Virus record (IMG/VR): IMGVR_UViG_3300034101_001551
Span: 1-20,390 of that record
Reading direction: 5' to 3' (one strand)
From: a virus
DNA length: 20,390 nucleotides
Shown here: piece by piece, positions 6,515-12,713 of the stretch
Numbering within the stretch: position 1 is the first letter of the stretch
How the letters are laid out: each line of letters starts with the position of its first letter
Notes under the pieces: model-generated
Seen by the model: only the letters and a program-made list of their open reading frames with translations
Told to the model about the DNA's origin: nothing
Databases searched by the model: none
Program-made: the position numbers and the translations under genes

Positions 6515-8841
6515 CAGAGTTGGATCGCTGTCTTCGTGATCGCCTGGCCGTTATTCTGCCCCTGAAGGATGGCGTTGCGGATCGCATTGACGAGGTCGCC
6601 TTCGCTGGTAACGCTGCCATTTACAACGATGTTGACGGTTGATCCGCCCATCGATCCCATCCGGTTGAGTGGAATTACGGCCTCTGGCCCTGCTTCGCCG
6701 ATCAAGGCTGCTGTGGGGCTGTTAACGATGCCGCCGTCTGCCAACATCGGCATCCGGTTGAGTTTGTTGATCAAGCCCTGGGTGGTGAAGTTGCTGGTTG
6801 ATGGTGCTGGCGTCGTTACCTTTGGAGCAACAGGCCCGATAAATCCTGAATCTCCTGGCTTGATTGGGCTTACTGGGAATACAACTTCTGGCTTGAAGCC
6901 AGGCGGTAGTGGCGTTCCTGCTACTGGCGCTGGCGTTACTGGTGCTTCAATCTTTGCGCCTGAAGCTGCAACGTATTTATTGAGCGCGTCAAGCGCGTCC
7001 TTCCATGATTTTGCCGCCGCATCTCCGGGTGCTGGCCAAAGCGCAGAAGGTGTTACTCCATCTGCGATCTTCTTTGAATAATCTGCTACTTCTTTGTTTG
7101 TCAGATTCCATTTAGTTGCAAGTTTATTGATCTCATCATCTGAAAGTTTGCCGTCGTTGAGCGCGGCAAAGAATTCTAGATACATCTGCGCCTGTGCTGT
7201 GGTTACGTTCCACTGGGTTGCAAGTGCGCCGACTTCTCTTGTGGAAATCTTTCCGTCGTTGACTGCGAAGATTGCGCTGGTGTAAGCAATGACGGCGTCT
7301 TTGCTGATTCCCCACTTCTGGGATAAGACGATTACTTCTTCTGGTGAAATCTTGGAATCTGCAACAACGCCGAGCAGGTCGGTGTATCGCTTGATCGCGT
7401 CGTTTGCCTTGAGTTGCGCTTCAAGATTTGCGAGGATCGCCTTGACTCGTTCTGCTTCTTGAAGGTTTGCTTGCTTTACAAGGTTGAGTCGTGCCGCTTC
7501 AAGTTGGATCGGATCTGTCTCGGTAGTTGGTTTGATGTTGAATTTCTTCAACGCCGCGAGCGCCTTTTGCGTCTGGATAAGTTTCAAGTCTGCTGCTGTG
7601 AGCGCCTTTGTGTTCTTTCCTGCTTTTCCAAGATCAATGTTGAGGCCTTTGAGTTGATCAAGAAATCCGTCGGTTGCTCCATCTAATCCATCAAAGGAGA
7701 AGGCTAAATCGTCGCCGGTGGTTTCTAGTTTGCTCATCTCGCTGTTGGCCTTCTTGGTTACAAGATAAAGACCGCCGAGTGTGGCTGTGAATGCGGCAAC
7801 GCCTGCGACAGCTGCTGCGACTGAAATTCCGCCGGTGGCTGCTGCCTGCGCCGCCGCTGCTCCAAGTGCTGCGGCTCTGATTGCTTGGTAAGCCTTGACC
7901 AGTGCCTGTATCGCTGTAACGAATGCGATCACTTTGGATGCTACAAAGGTTGCGGCAAATATCGCGCCGAGTGTTACGAAGATTTCTTTATGTTTTGCTA
8001 CAAATGAAAAGATTTTAAATAGTGCAAATCCGAAGGCGAGAATGGCTTTGAGGCTTTTAGTTAAAGCAGTAACAAGTTTATCTCCGTTCTCATTAACGAA
8101 TGCTTGAACGGCTGGAATAACTTTCGTCAGTAAAATTTGAGCAAAGTTTTCTAAGACTGGAATAAATGCATAACCTAATTGATCTAAGACTTGATTAAAA
8201 GCCAACTGAAGGCTGATCATTCTAAATTCAAAGGTTTGAGCACGTTTATCTGCTTGCCCTGCAAATGTTTCGCCAAGTGAGACAAGGATTGCATTGAGGT
8301 CTTTGGACTTTACTGCTGCTGCATCAAGTGGCACGCCGAGTCTGGTAAGTGCGCCAACATTTCCGCCTAGCGCTTTTGCGAGTGCCAATGAAACTGATTG
8401 CAAATCTTTTGAGGTTCCGGCAGAAATATCAAGAGCGAGGTTTTGTAGTATCTGTGCTTGCGTGACATTTTTTGTTGCTTGAACCAGGGTTTGAAGAGAT
8501 GGGATCAATTCTTCATTGTCTACGCCTACTGATAATTCTTTAGCATCTAGGTATTTGACTGTGGCGGCAATTGCTTCGTTTGTTGCTCCTGTTGTATTGC
8601 GTAGCGCAGTTGCTAGAGCGATTTGTTGTTTCTGATCTGCCATCGCACCTTTGACGGCGTCTGTGCCGATCTTGACTGCGAATGCGGCGCTGGCTGCCGC
8701 TGCGATGCCGAAGGATTTGGCTACCTTGCCTGCGAATTTATCAAAAGATTTTCCGAGTTTGTTGATATCGCGGCTTGCTGCCTTGCTGCCCTTGTCTGAG
8801 TATTGGGTAATAATCCGGGCGGTTACTGCGCCTATTGCCAT
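6514..8841 (-). CDS. Tape measure protein
   Basis: At 775 residues this is the longest gene here, placed after the tail chaperone pair as usual. Its length sets tail length, and it is ejected with DNA. The N-terminal 250 residues are Ala/Lys/Leu-rich helix. Two hydrophobic zones (about 261-315 and 335-362) could insert into the host membrane during DNA entry. Residues 495-596 hold three 34-residue repeats (separate entry). A Pro-rich linker (about 633-685) leads to the classic C-terminus 'LADGGIVNSPTAALIGEAGPEAVIPL' (two adjoining pieces from about 700), seen in many tape measure proteins. No lysozyme or peptidase motif noticed. By the usual rough 1.5 angstrom per residue rule it implies a tail of about 115 nm, an estimate only. 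Confidence 0.93.
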   Translation of the reverse strand: MAIGAVTARIITQYSDKGSKAASRDINKLGKSFDKFAGKVAKSFGIAAAASAAFAVKIGTDAVKGAMADQKQQIALATALRNTTGATNEAIAATVKYLDAKELSVGVDNEELIPSLQTLVQATKNVTQAQILQNLALDISAGTSKDLQSVSLALAKALGGNVGALTRLGVPLDAAAVKSKDLNAILVSLGETFAGQADKRAQTFEFRMISLQLAFNQVLDQLGYAFIPVLENFAQILLTKVIPAVQAFVNENGDKLVTALTKSLKAILAFGFALFKIFSFVAKHKEIFVTLGAIFAATFVASKVIAFVTAIQALVKAYQAIRAAALGAAAAQAAATGGISVAAAVAGVAAFTATLGGLYLVTKKANSEMSKLETTGDDLAFSFDGLDGATDGFLDQLKGLNIDLGKAGKNTKALTAADLKLIQTQKALAALKKFNIKPTTETDPIQLEAARLNLVKQANLQEAERVKAILANLEAQLKANDAIKRYTDLLGVVADSKISPEEVIVLSQKWGISKDAVIAYTSAIFAVNDGKISTREVGALATQWNVTTAQAQMYLEFFAALNDGKLSDDEINKLATKWNLTNKEVADYSKKIADGVTPSALWPAPGDAAAKSWKDALDALNKYVAASGAKIEAPVTPAPVAGTPLPPGFKPEVVFPVSPIKPGDSGFIGPVAPKVTTPAPSTSNFTTQGLINKLNRMPMLADGGIVNSPTAALIGEAGPEAVIPLNRMGSMGGSTVNIVVNGSVTSEGDLVNAIRNAILQGQNNGQAITKTAIQL
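7054..7359 (-). repeat. Three tandem 34-residue repeats inside the tape measure protein
   Basis: Residues 495-528, 529-562 and 563-596 align without gaps: each begins D(S/G)K(I/L)S..E, continues with a Leu/Ala helix, then 'W(G/N)(I/V/L)(S/T)', and ends in an aromatic-rich helix before the next N-D-G-K. The period is exactly 34 residues (102 bases). The D-G-K-I-S-x-x-E core matches positions 5, 6, 8 and 12 of an EF-hand loop but lacks acids at positions 1 and 3, so calcium binding is doubtful. The DNA copies have diverged, so the duplication is old. Confidence 0.8.
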
Positions 8842-8847
8842 GCTCGG

Positions 8848-9399
8848 TTATCCCTTCTCTTTATTGAAATTGGCTTGCAGGGTCTTCTGTGCGTCGTCCA
8901 TCGCTGATCTAATATTGGCGTAAATTCTGGGGCGATCGCGGTCAATGACGGCCCATATTCCACGACTGGCTTTGCGGAAGCGGTCATTCAAGTTGCCGAT
9001 CATCATGCGCCCGGTTCCTTGCCCTGGCGTCCTGCGTCCTGCAACTTCAAAGATAACGCCCGAGGCGGTCTTGTTAAATAGTGCGCCGGCGCTGGTGGTG
9101 TAATCGGCTCTCACGCGACCTTCTGTACGAGTTTTAACGATTCCCTGGCGAATGGCTTGCGGATCCCACGCTGGCCAGCCTTCGCCGCCTCTGGTGGTCT
9201 TTCGTGGGTTCTTTGCGGCCGTCGTTCTCCATCCACTCATAGGTGGCTTGGTTGGTATCTGGTCTTTGGCATCGTTTTCGGCTCGGCGCAGCTCGTCGTT
9301 GATTACTTTGTTCAGCCGACGAGCTGCGTCCTTGTCGAATTTCTTCAAGGCGGCGGTGGTTTCTTTGATGCCGCTAATTACAACGACTTCATTGGCCAT
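8848..9399 (-). CDS. HK97 gp10-like basic tail/neck protein
   Basis: A 183-residue basic protein. The N-terminus 'ISGIKETTAALKKFDKDAARRLNKVINDELRRAENDAKDQIP' (read in pieces; residues about 9-50) has the amphipathic helix seen in HK97 gp10-like proteins, which help join or complete tails. The middle is rich in Arg, Lys and Gly ('KNPRKTTRGGEGWPAW', 'GRRTPGQGTGRMMIG'), and the end is helical. Such proteins normally sit between connector and tail terminator; here it lies between the tail chaperone and the tape measure. Its start overlaps by 11 bases the end of the -1 frameshift product of the chaperone gene. Family call moderately sure, exact role inferred. Confidence 0.65.
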   Translation of the reverse strand: MANEVVVISGIKETTAALKKFDKDAARRLNKVINDELRRAENDAKDQIPTKPPMSGWRTTAAKNPRKTTRGGEGWPAWDPQAIRQGIVKTRTEGRVRADYTTSAGALFNKTASGVIFEVAGRRTPGQGTGRMMIGNLNDRFRKASRGIWAVIDRDRPRIYANIRSAMDDAQKTLQANFNKEKG

Positions 9400-9804
9400 G
9401 TTTGTTTGCCGCCTTTGCCTTCTCTTTGAGATAGATCACGATCGCTTCAAGGATGCCGTCTGGTGCATCCAATAAAGCAATCGGATCTATTCCTGTCTCC
9501 ACAGAAACTGCTGCGATTGAATATGTCAGGCTATCTCTGTGGATTCTGAATTTGGGTCTGTGTCTAGTTGCACTCCTTCAAGCGTATCTAAGAACTCCGG
9601 GCCGAACGGTTTCACAATTACTCCGTTGGATTTAAGTGCAAGCCATCCGAGATAATAGATATGTTCGAGCTTCTGTTCTTCGCCGATGAGTTTGGCTAGG
9701 CCTTTGCCGTACTTCTGTTCAAAGTCGACGATGATGCGTGGTCGCAATGAGAACGTTTTTTCCACGCCATCAGTCGTCTTGACTTTGATATTTAATCCAT
9801 CCAT
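9389..9804 (-). CDS. Tail assembly chaperone, -1 frameshift product (GT type)
   Basis: Reading 0 frame from 9804 to the slip site at 9550-9556, then -1, gives a 138-residue protein that ends at a TGA at 9389-9391. The extension beyond the slip reads 'FRIHRDSLTYSIAAVSVETG', then 'IDPIALLDAPDGILEAIVIY' and a Lys/Ala tail. This 'R...LTYS.A..SVETG..P..LLD.PDGILEA' pattern is the known C-terminal half of actinophage tail chaperones. Such GT fusions are made at low frequency and recruit tail-tube subunits to the tape measure protein; they are absent from the virion. The -1 frame has no start of its own, so frameshifting is the only sensible route. The join is between codons 85 and 86. Confidence 0.87.
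9526..9804 (-). CDS. Tail assembly chaperone, short product (G type)
   Basis: A 92-residue protein made when no frameshift occurs. Residues 20-75 ('LRPRIIVDFEQKYGKGLAKL', 'EEQKLEHIYYLGWLALKS', 'FGPEFLDTLEGVQ') are typical of the N-terminal domain of siphovirus tail chaperones, which coat the tape measure protein in the right ratio to the longer GT form. It ends soon after the slip site in an acidic tail (SESTEIA). The ATG at 9804 is preceded by a strong AGGGGGAAAA ribosome site, shared in form with two other genes here. It lies right after the two tail-tube genes and before the tape measure, the standard place. Confidence 0.9.
   Translation of the reverse strand: MDGLNIKVKTTDGVEKTFSLRPRIIVDFEQKYGKGLAKLIGEEQKLEHIYYLGWLALKSNGVIVKPFGPEFLDTLEGVQLDTDPNSESTEIA
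9550..9556 (-). promoter_or_regulatory. Programmed -1 ribosomal frameshift slip site C CCA AAT
   Basis: In the coding (minus) strand the heptamer is CCCAAAT, in the zero frame C CCA AAT, fitting X XXY YYZ. Slipping back one base gives CCC AAA, then opens a 53-codon frame with family-like sequence. The site is 8 codons before the zero-frame stop. I did not find an obvious strong stem-loop directly after it. Confidence 0.87.
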
Positions 9805-9822
9805 CTTTTCCCCCTACTTTCT

Positions 9823-10230
9823 TTAGGTTGTTGTCTTCGTAATTGCGCCGGAGATCGGCCAAGTTACAGATGCTGTTGCTAACTCACCGACGGATCCATT
9901 TAGCGGAGTCCATTCTGAAACAAGAGCAGAGAACGCGTATTGCGGATTCACTGCTGTTGTTGTTCCGGCGACTGGCTTTGCTACTACGCTTACTGCTGTT
10001 CCGAGCAACGGATAGATTGTTTGCTCGACTGCTGATGTTGCGTAGTCCTGATGAAATTCAAACGTCACAGAATTGTCTGCAAGCCCAGCAACACGTGTCT
10101 TTGCTGTGTTTCCGAATGCAGTGGTTTCTACGATGTCATATGTTGAATTGAGCGTGATGCTCGAAATATATGTACTCAGATCGGTGCTTCCAAATACAAC
10201 GGATGCGTTTGTTAATACAATTCTTGCCAT
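9823..10230 (-). CDS. Tail tube (major tail) protein, copy 2
   Basis: A 135-residue beta-rich protein. I take the ATG at 10230 (MARIVLTNAS...), which overlaps the stop of copy 1 as TAATG and aligns exactly with its start; the longer frame would run into copy 1. By hand alignment about 95 of 136 positions match copy 1 with one gap, strongest at 'KTRVAGLADNS', 'VEQTIYPLLG' and the C-terminal 'NGSVGELATASVTWP.SGAITK'. Tail-tube subunits stack as hexameric rings around the tape measure protein. Two copies may build mixed tubes or different zones of the tail, or one may be the terminal ring. It is followed 18 bases later by the chaperone gene. Confidence 0.83.
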   Translation of the reverse strand: MARIVLTNASVVFGSTDLSTYISSITLNSTYDIVETTAFGNTAKTRVAGLADNSVTFEFHQDYATSAVEQTIYPLLGTAVSVVAKPVAGTTTAVNPQYAFSALVSEWTPLNGSVGELATASVTWPISGAITKTTT

Positions 10231-10640
10231 TATGCGACCGCCTTCGTGATTGCTCCGGATACTGGCCAAGTTACAGATGCTGTGGCCAATTCACCGACGG
10301 ATCCGTTGATCGGAGTCCATTCTGAAATTATAGCACTGCATGAATATGACGGATTGAATGCGCTGGTGGTTGAGCCATTTGGCTTGACGATCACTGTTGA
10401 TGCTTGTCCGAGAAGTGGATAGATTGTCTGCTCCACTTCGCCGGTTGCGAAGTCTTGGTGAAATTCAAGCGTGATTGAGTTGTCTGCCAAACCAGCAACG
10501 CGTGTCTTTACTGCTGTTGACGCGAATGCGGTGGTTTCGACGACGTCGAATGTCGAATTGAGTGTTACTGACGCGACCAAATCGCTCAGATCCACTCCGC
10601 CGACGGAGATAAATGCGTTAGTGAGAACTATGCGAGCCAT
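10230..10640 (-). CDS. Tail tube (major tail) protein, copy 1
   Basis: A 136-residue protein beginning 'MARIVLTNAFISVGGVDLSD' and rich in Thr, Val and Ser, the look of the short tail-tube proteins of siphoviruses. 'TLEFHQDFATG.VEQTIYPLL' and 'SEWTPINGSVGEL' are typical of the fold's beta-hairpin regions. It lies after tail terminator and unknown genes and before the chaperone, where the tube protein is expected. Its ATG overlaps the upstream stop (TAATG). It is about 70% identical by eye to the next gene, so it stems from a tandem duplication. Which copy dominates in virions cannot be told; both have complete frames. Confidence 0.85.
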   Translation of the reverse strand: MARIVLTNAFISVGGVDLSDLVASVTLNSTFDVVETTAFASTAVKTRVAGLADNSITLEFHQDFATGEVEQTIYPLLGQASTVIVKPNGSTTSAFNPSYSCSAIISEWTPINGSVGELATASVTWPVSGAITKAVA

Positions 10641-10831
10641 TATTTAGTCGCTCCTTCTTCTGTTTCGGTTTTGATGGATGGGTTTTGTGGTGCTGTGTTA
10701 CTTGCTTTGATGTGGTTTCCAGCGATCAGGGTTTCTGCGCTGACTCCTGCATCTTGCAATTCTTTAGCGGTGATTGTGTCACCTTTGATTTTTCCGCAGA
10801 CTTCTCGGTTTGAGATTACTGTGTATGTCAT
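10640..10831 (-). CDS. Small unknown protein between tail terminator and tail tube
   Basis: A 63-residue soluble protein with strong AAGGAG before its ATG. It begins 'MTYTVISNREVCGKIKGDTI', probably a small beta hairpin. A helix follows ('TAKELQDAGVSAETLIAGNH'), then a polar tail of Ser, Thr, Glu and Lys likely to be disordered. 'ITAKELQDAGVSAETLIAGNHI' (read in two pieces) gives it the look of a small docking module. Its stop overlaps the start of tail-tube copy 1, so the two are likely co-translated. Small proteins at this place occur in actinophages without known function. No family recognised. Confidence 0.75.
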   Translation of the reverse strand: MTYTVISNREVCGKIKGDTITAKELQDAGVSAETLIAGNHIKASNTAPQNPSIKTETEEGATK

Positions 10832-10841
10832 GTGGTTCTCC

Positions 10842-11246
10842 TTATCCCCAGATTGTTAGGCGGTATCGGTACGAGAGAAATGTGTTCGATTGCGAGTCGT
10901 ATGTTCCAGACTCTGCGCCTATCACTCGCAATGTCTGGCATGTTCCGCCTAGCGTTCTATCTCCCTCTATTGCTGCTTTGATGGATGTTGCTCCTGTGCC
11001 TGCAAGGTATCCGTCGAGCTTGTCCTGGCCTGCTCGCTCTGAGAAGCGCTGGACGATCACATAAATATCTACGTTTGCTTGGTCTAATCCCCGGGCGTTA
11101 TCAATATCAAATGTGAAGTCGAGCTGGCCGACGATCGCGCATGGCGGTGTTACTGGTTCTGGGATCAATTCGTAAACGCGAAGCCCTGAAATGGTTTGAA
11201 GTCTTGTCTTGAGCGCGTCTCGCACCTGGCTTGGTTGCATCGGCAT
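10842..11246 (-). CDS. Tail terminator protein
   Basis: A 134-residue protein. 'VRDALKTRLQTISGLRVYEL' at residues 8-27, 'PCAIVGQLDFTFD' and 'ANVDIYVIVQRFSERAGQDK' follow the pattern of siphovirus tail terminators (gpU-like), which cap the tail tube and join it to the head. The end 'FLSYRYRLTIWG' is a final beta strand. It starts at an ATG overlapping the connector stop (TAATG); a second in-frame ATG two codons on is possible. The gene lies between head-tail connector and tail-tube genes, as expected. Other neck proteins of similar size are the main alternative. Confidence 0.72.
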   Translation of the reverse strand: MPMQPSQVRDALKTRLQTISGLRVYELIPEPVTPPCAIVGQLDFTFDIDNARGLDQANVDIYVIVQRFSERAGQDKLDGYLAGTGATSIKAAIEGDRTLGGTCQTLRVIGAESGTYDSQSNTFLSYRYRLTIWG

Positions 11247-11854
11247 TATTTAGCCAGCCCATTGTTCTTGCGGAATGGTCGAAGCAAGGCTTCAACGTCT
11301 GCGTCTAGTTTGGCTGTGAGGCGCACTGTGCCTAAGTCCGGGCTTCCTGCGATGCCGAATGGCGACTGGCGGCGTGTGAATAATCGAGCTGCTTGGATCA
11401 AGGTTGCCATGTTGATCTCTGCTGGCACTGCGTTCCATCCCCAGACGCCGGTGATTCGGCATGCCTGTGGCAAATAATAAGGCCAAACGTAGCGGCCGAT
11501 TGCGAGAATGCGGTTGACTGGCCAGCCGCGCTGTGGGTTATTTACTGGCTCGAGCATGTAGTCGCTGGTTGACCAGACGGTATCCCATGTCTGGTTGAAG
11601 TTATCGTCTGTGGCTACTTCGGTAATTGAAACGTTATCGTCCATGTTCATCGTCCAGGGATCGAGTGGGGTGTAATAACGCGCCACTGGTGATTGCGTCG
11701 TTCCATTGCGATAAAAGAAGCGCCCGGTGTAATCGTCGATCATGCGGCTCGTTGCTGTGATCGCTGCTTCTAGTGGGGTGTCGTCCACGCTGTCTGTGAT
11801 TGCAAGTGAGGCCTTTAATTCGGCTAGGGTGCAATAGGCATTAGTTAGGGCCAC
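11246..11854 (-). CDS. Head-tail connector/adaptor protein (gp6-like)
   Basis: A 202-residue protein. The N-terminus 'CTLAELKASLAITDSVDDTPLE' (in pieces, residues 8-29) followed by 'AAITATSRMIDDYTGRFFY' is the hallmark of the HK97 gp6/lambda connector family: a helical core that binds below the portal ring. The middle beta region ('DYMLEPVNNPQRGWPVNRIL') and 'PQACRITGVWGWNAVPAEI' fit the longer actinophage version, and the C-terminal helices include 'ATLIQAARLFTRRQSPFG'. It starts 14 bases inside the preceding small basic gene and ends in a TAATG overlap with the tail terminator gene. Confidence 0.85.
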   Translation of the reverse strand: MALTNAYCTLAELKASLAITDSVDDTPLEAAITATSRMIDDYTGRFFYRNGTTQSPVARYYTPLDPWTMNMDDNVSITEVATDDNFNQTWDTVWSTSDYMLEPVNNPQRGWPVNRILAIGRYVWPYYLPQACRITGVWGWNAVPAEINMATLIQAARLFTRRQSPFGIAGSPDLGTVRLTAKLDADVEALLRPFRKNNGLAK

Positions 11855-11966
11855 GCTTCGTCCTTCTTTCCGGTTTCGGCAGCATTGCGCGTTCTAGTTT
11901 GGGATCGGCGGTTGCTGTTTCCTTTGCCGGCTTGCGCCGGGTCTTCTTAATCTTTCCAAATATCAT
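11841..11966 (-). CDS. Small basic protein, probable
   Basis: A 41-residue protein (MIFGKIKKTRRKPAKETA..., ending PERRTKRGPN). I set the start at 11966 because a GGAAG lies about nine bases upstream inside the end of the glycosyltransferase gene; longer in-frame starts lack this. It is very Lys/Arg-rich and probably unfolded alone, so it may bind nucleic acid or the inside of the neck. It bridges the glycosyltransferase (20-base overlap) and connector genes (14-base overlap), leaving no gap, the main reason to believe it. No family recognised. Confidence 0.5.
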   Translation of the reverse strand: MIFGKIKKTRRKPAKETATADPKLERAMLPKPERRTKRGPN

Positions 11967-12630
11967 GATGAATTTCTTCCATCCAGAAGCTCTTCTGGTG
12001 CGGCAATATGGCAGCGGTGTTGACGTGGATCGTAAATCCGAGCGCCTTTGCCCTTCGACAGAATAATAAATCTTCGCCGATCCAATCTCCATTTACTGGC
12101 CCATCCCAGAACCAGCACCAGTCTGTTCCCTGATTCGGATCTGCGATTTCGCGCATCTTCTCTAGAACGCTTCGGTGAACGAGCATGCACCCGGTTCCTG
12201 CCGCGTCAATTTCGAAGACCGCGTTCTTGTCGTATTTGTAAAGTGGAAGGAAGCCCTTATCTGAGTCCTGAAATATGCAGGGGACTGGCTTTGGGTAAGC
12301 CTTGCCGGGAACTCCAAATCCTGCAAAGACAAGGCCTGCGACGATCGGGCGCTCTTTGTCATGGGCTGTGTCGATTAAGGCGTCAAATGCTGAAACGCTG
12401 AGCTGCTCGTCTGAGTCCAACATAAGAAGCCAGTCGCTGTCGGTGTTATCCAGAAATTGTTTGACCACTCGGTTGCGTTGCTTTGATAAAAGTCCCGAAC
12501 CCTTGATTCTTACAAATGGCCCGAGTCTGCTGCTTCTTGCTTGCGCAAGTTGGATTAGCATGTATGCGAATGATCCATTTACGGATCCGGGATCGCACGA
12601 ACCGATTGTTACTTTGTGTCCTGTCTTCAT
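11947..12630 (-). CDS. GT-A glycosyltransferase-like protein in the head module
   Basis: A 227-residue protein. 'VTIGSCDPGSVNGSFAYML' starts the nucleotide-sugar fold. 'SDWLLMLDSDEQLS' has the DxD motif at residues 72-74 for metal and sugar-nucleotide binding. 'FEIDAAGTGCMLVHRSVLEK' is the acceptor-side strand common in family 2 enzymes. 'GEDLLFCRRAKALGF' (185 on) has the catalytic acid pair, and H211 in 'ILPHQK' could complete the metal site. It may glycosylate capsid or other virion proteins, since it sits between capsid and connector genes, or act on the host surface. It has its own strong AGGGGGAAA ribosome site and follows the capsid hairpin, so its expression is likely set apart from the capsid. 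Acceptor unknown. Confidence 0.82.
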   Translation of the reverse strand: MKTGHKVTIGSCDPGSVNGSFAYMLIQLAQARSSRLGPFVRIKGSGLLSKQRNRVVKQFLDNTDSDWLLMLDSDEQLSVSAFDALIDTAHDKERPIVAGLVFAGFGVPGKAYPKPVPCIFQDSDKGFLPLYKYDKNAVFEIDAAGTGCMLVHRSVLEKMREIADPNQGTDWCWFWDGPVNGDWIGEDLLFCRRAKALGFTIHVNTAAILPHQKSFWMEEIHHDIWKD

Positions 12631-12648
12631 TTGTTTCCCCCTGTTTAG
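12631..12648 (-). promoter_or_regulatory. CTAAACAGGGGGAAA initiation element
   Basis: Directly before the glycosyltransferase ATG the coding strand reads CTAAACAGGGGGAAACAA. Nearly the same element (CTAAA, then AGGGGGAAA) precedes the methyltransferase (20321-20338) and, with a longer gap, the tail chaperone (9805-9826). Other genes here use AAGGAG. It may just be a strong Shine-Dalgarno variant, or a site for a regulator. Confidence 0.4.
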
Positions 12649-12650
12649 AA

Positions 12651-12693
12651 GTGTAGGGCGAGTGACTCGGGGGGTGGGCCACTCGCCCTACAC
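12651..12693 (-). terminator. Perfect 14-bp inverted repeat after the capsid gene
   Basis: GTGTAGGGCGAGTG (12651-12664) and CACTCGCCCTACAC (12680-12693) pair perfectly around a 15-base loop, 20 bases after the capsid stop. The stem is GC-rich, but the transcript after it reads TTCTAAACAG, not a U run, so it may attenuate or protect the capsid mRNA end instead of being a full intrinsic terminator. Genes on the far side are in the same direction, so some read-through is expected. Confidence 0.7.
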
Positions 12694-12713
12694 AATTTAG
12701 TGCTTGCCTTCGA

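Noticed and set aside
6569-7081. 170-codon plus-strand open frame
   Set aside because: Antisense to the tape measure C-terminus; its Pro/Gly/Ala content follows from the opposite strand.
9823-10640. Frameshift linking the two tail-tube genes into one protein
   Set aside because: The junction is a plain TAATG stop/start, and each copy aligns over full length, so two separate proteins are the simpler reading.
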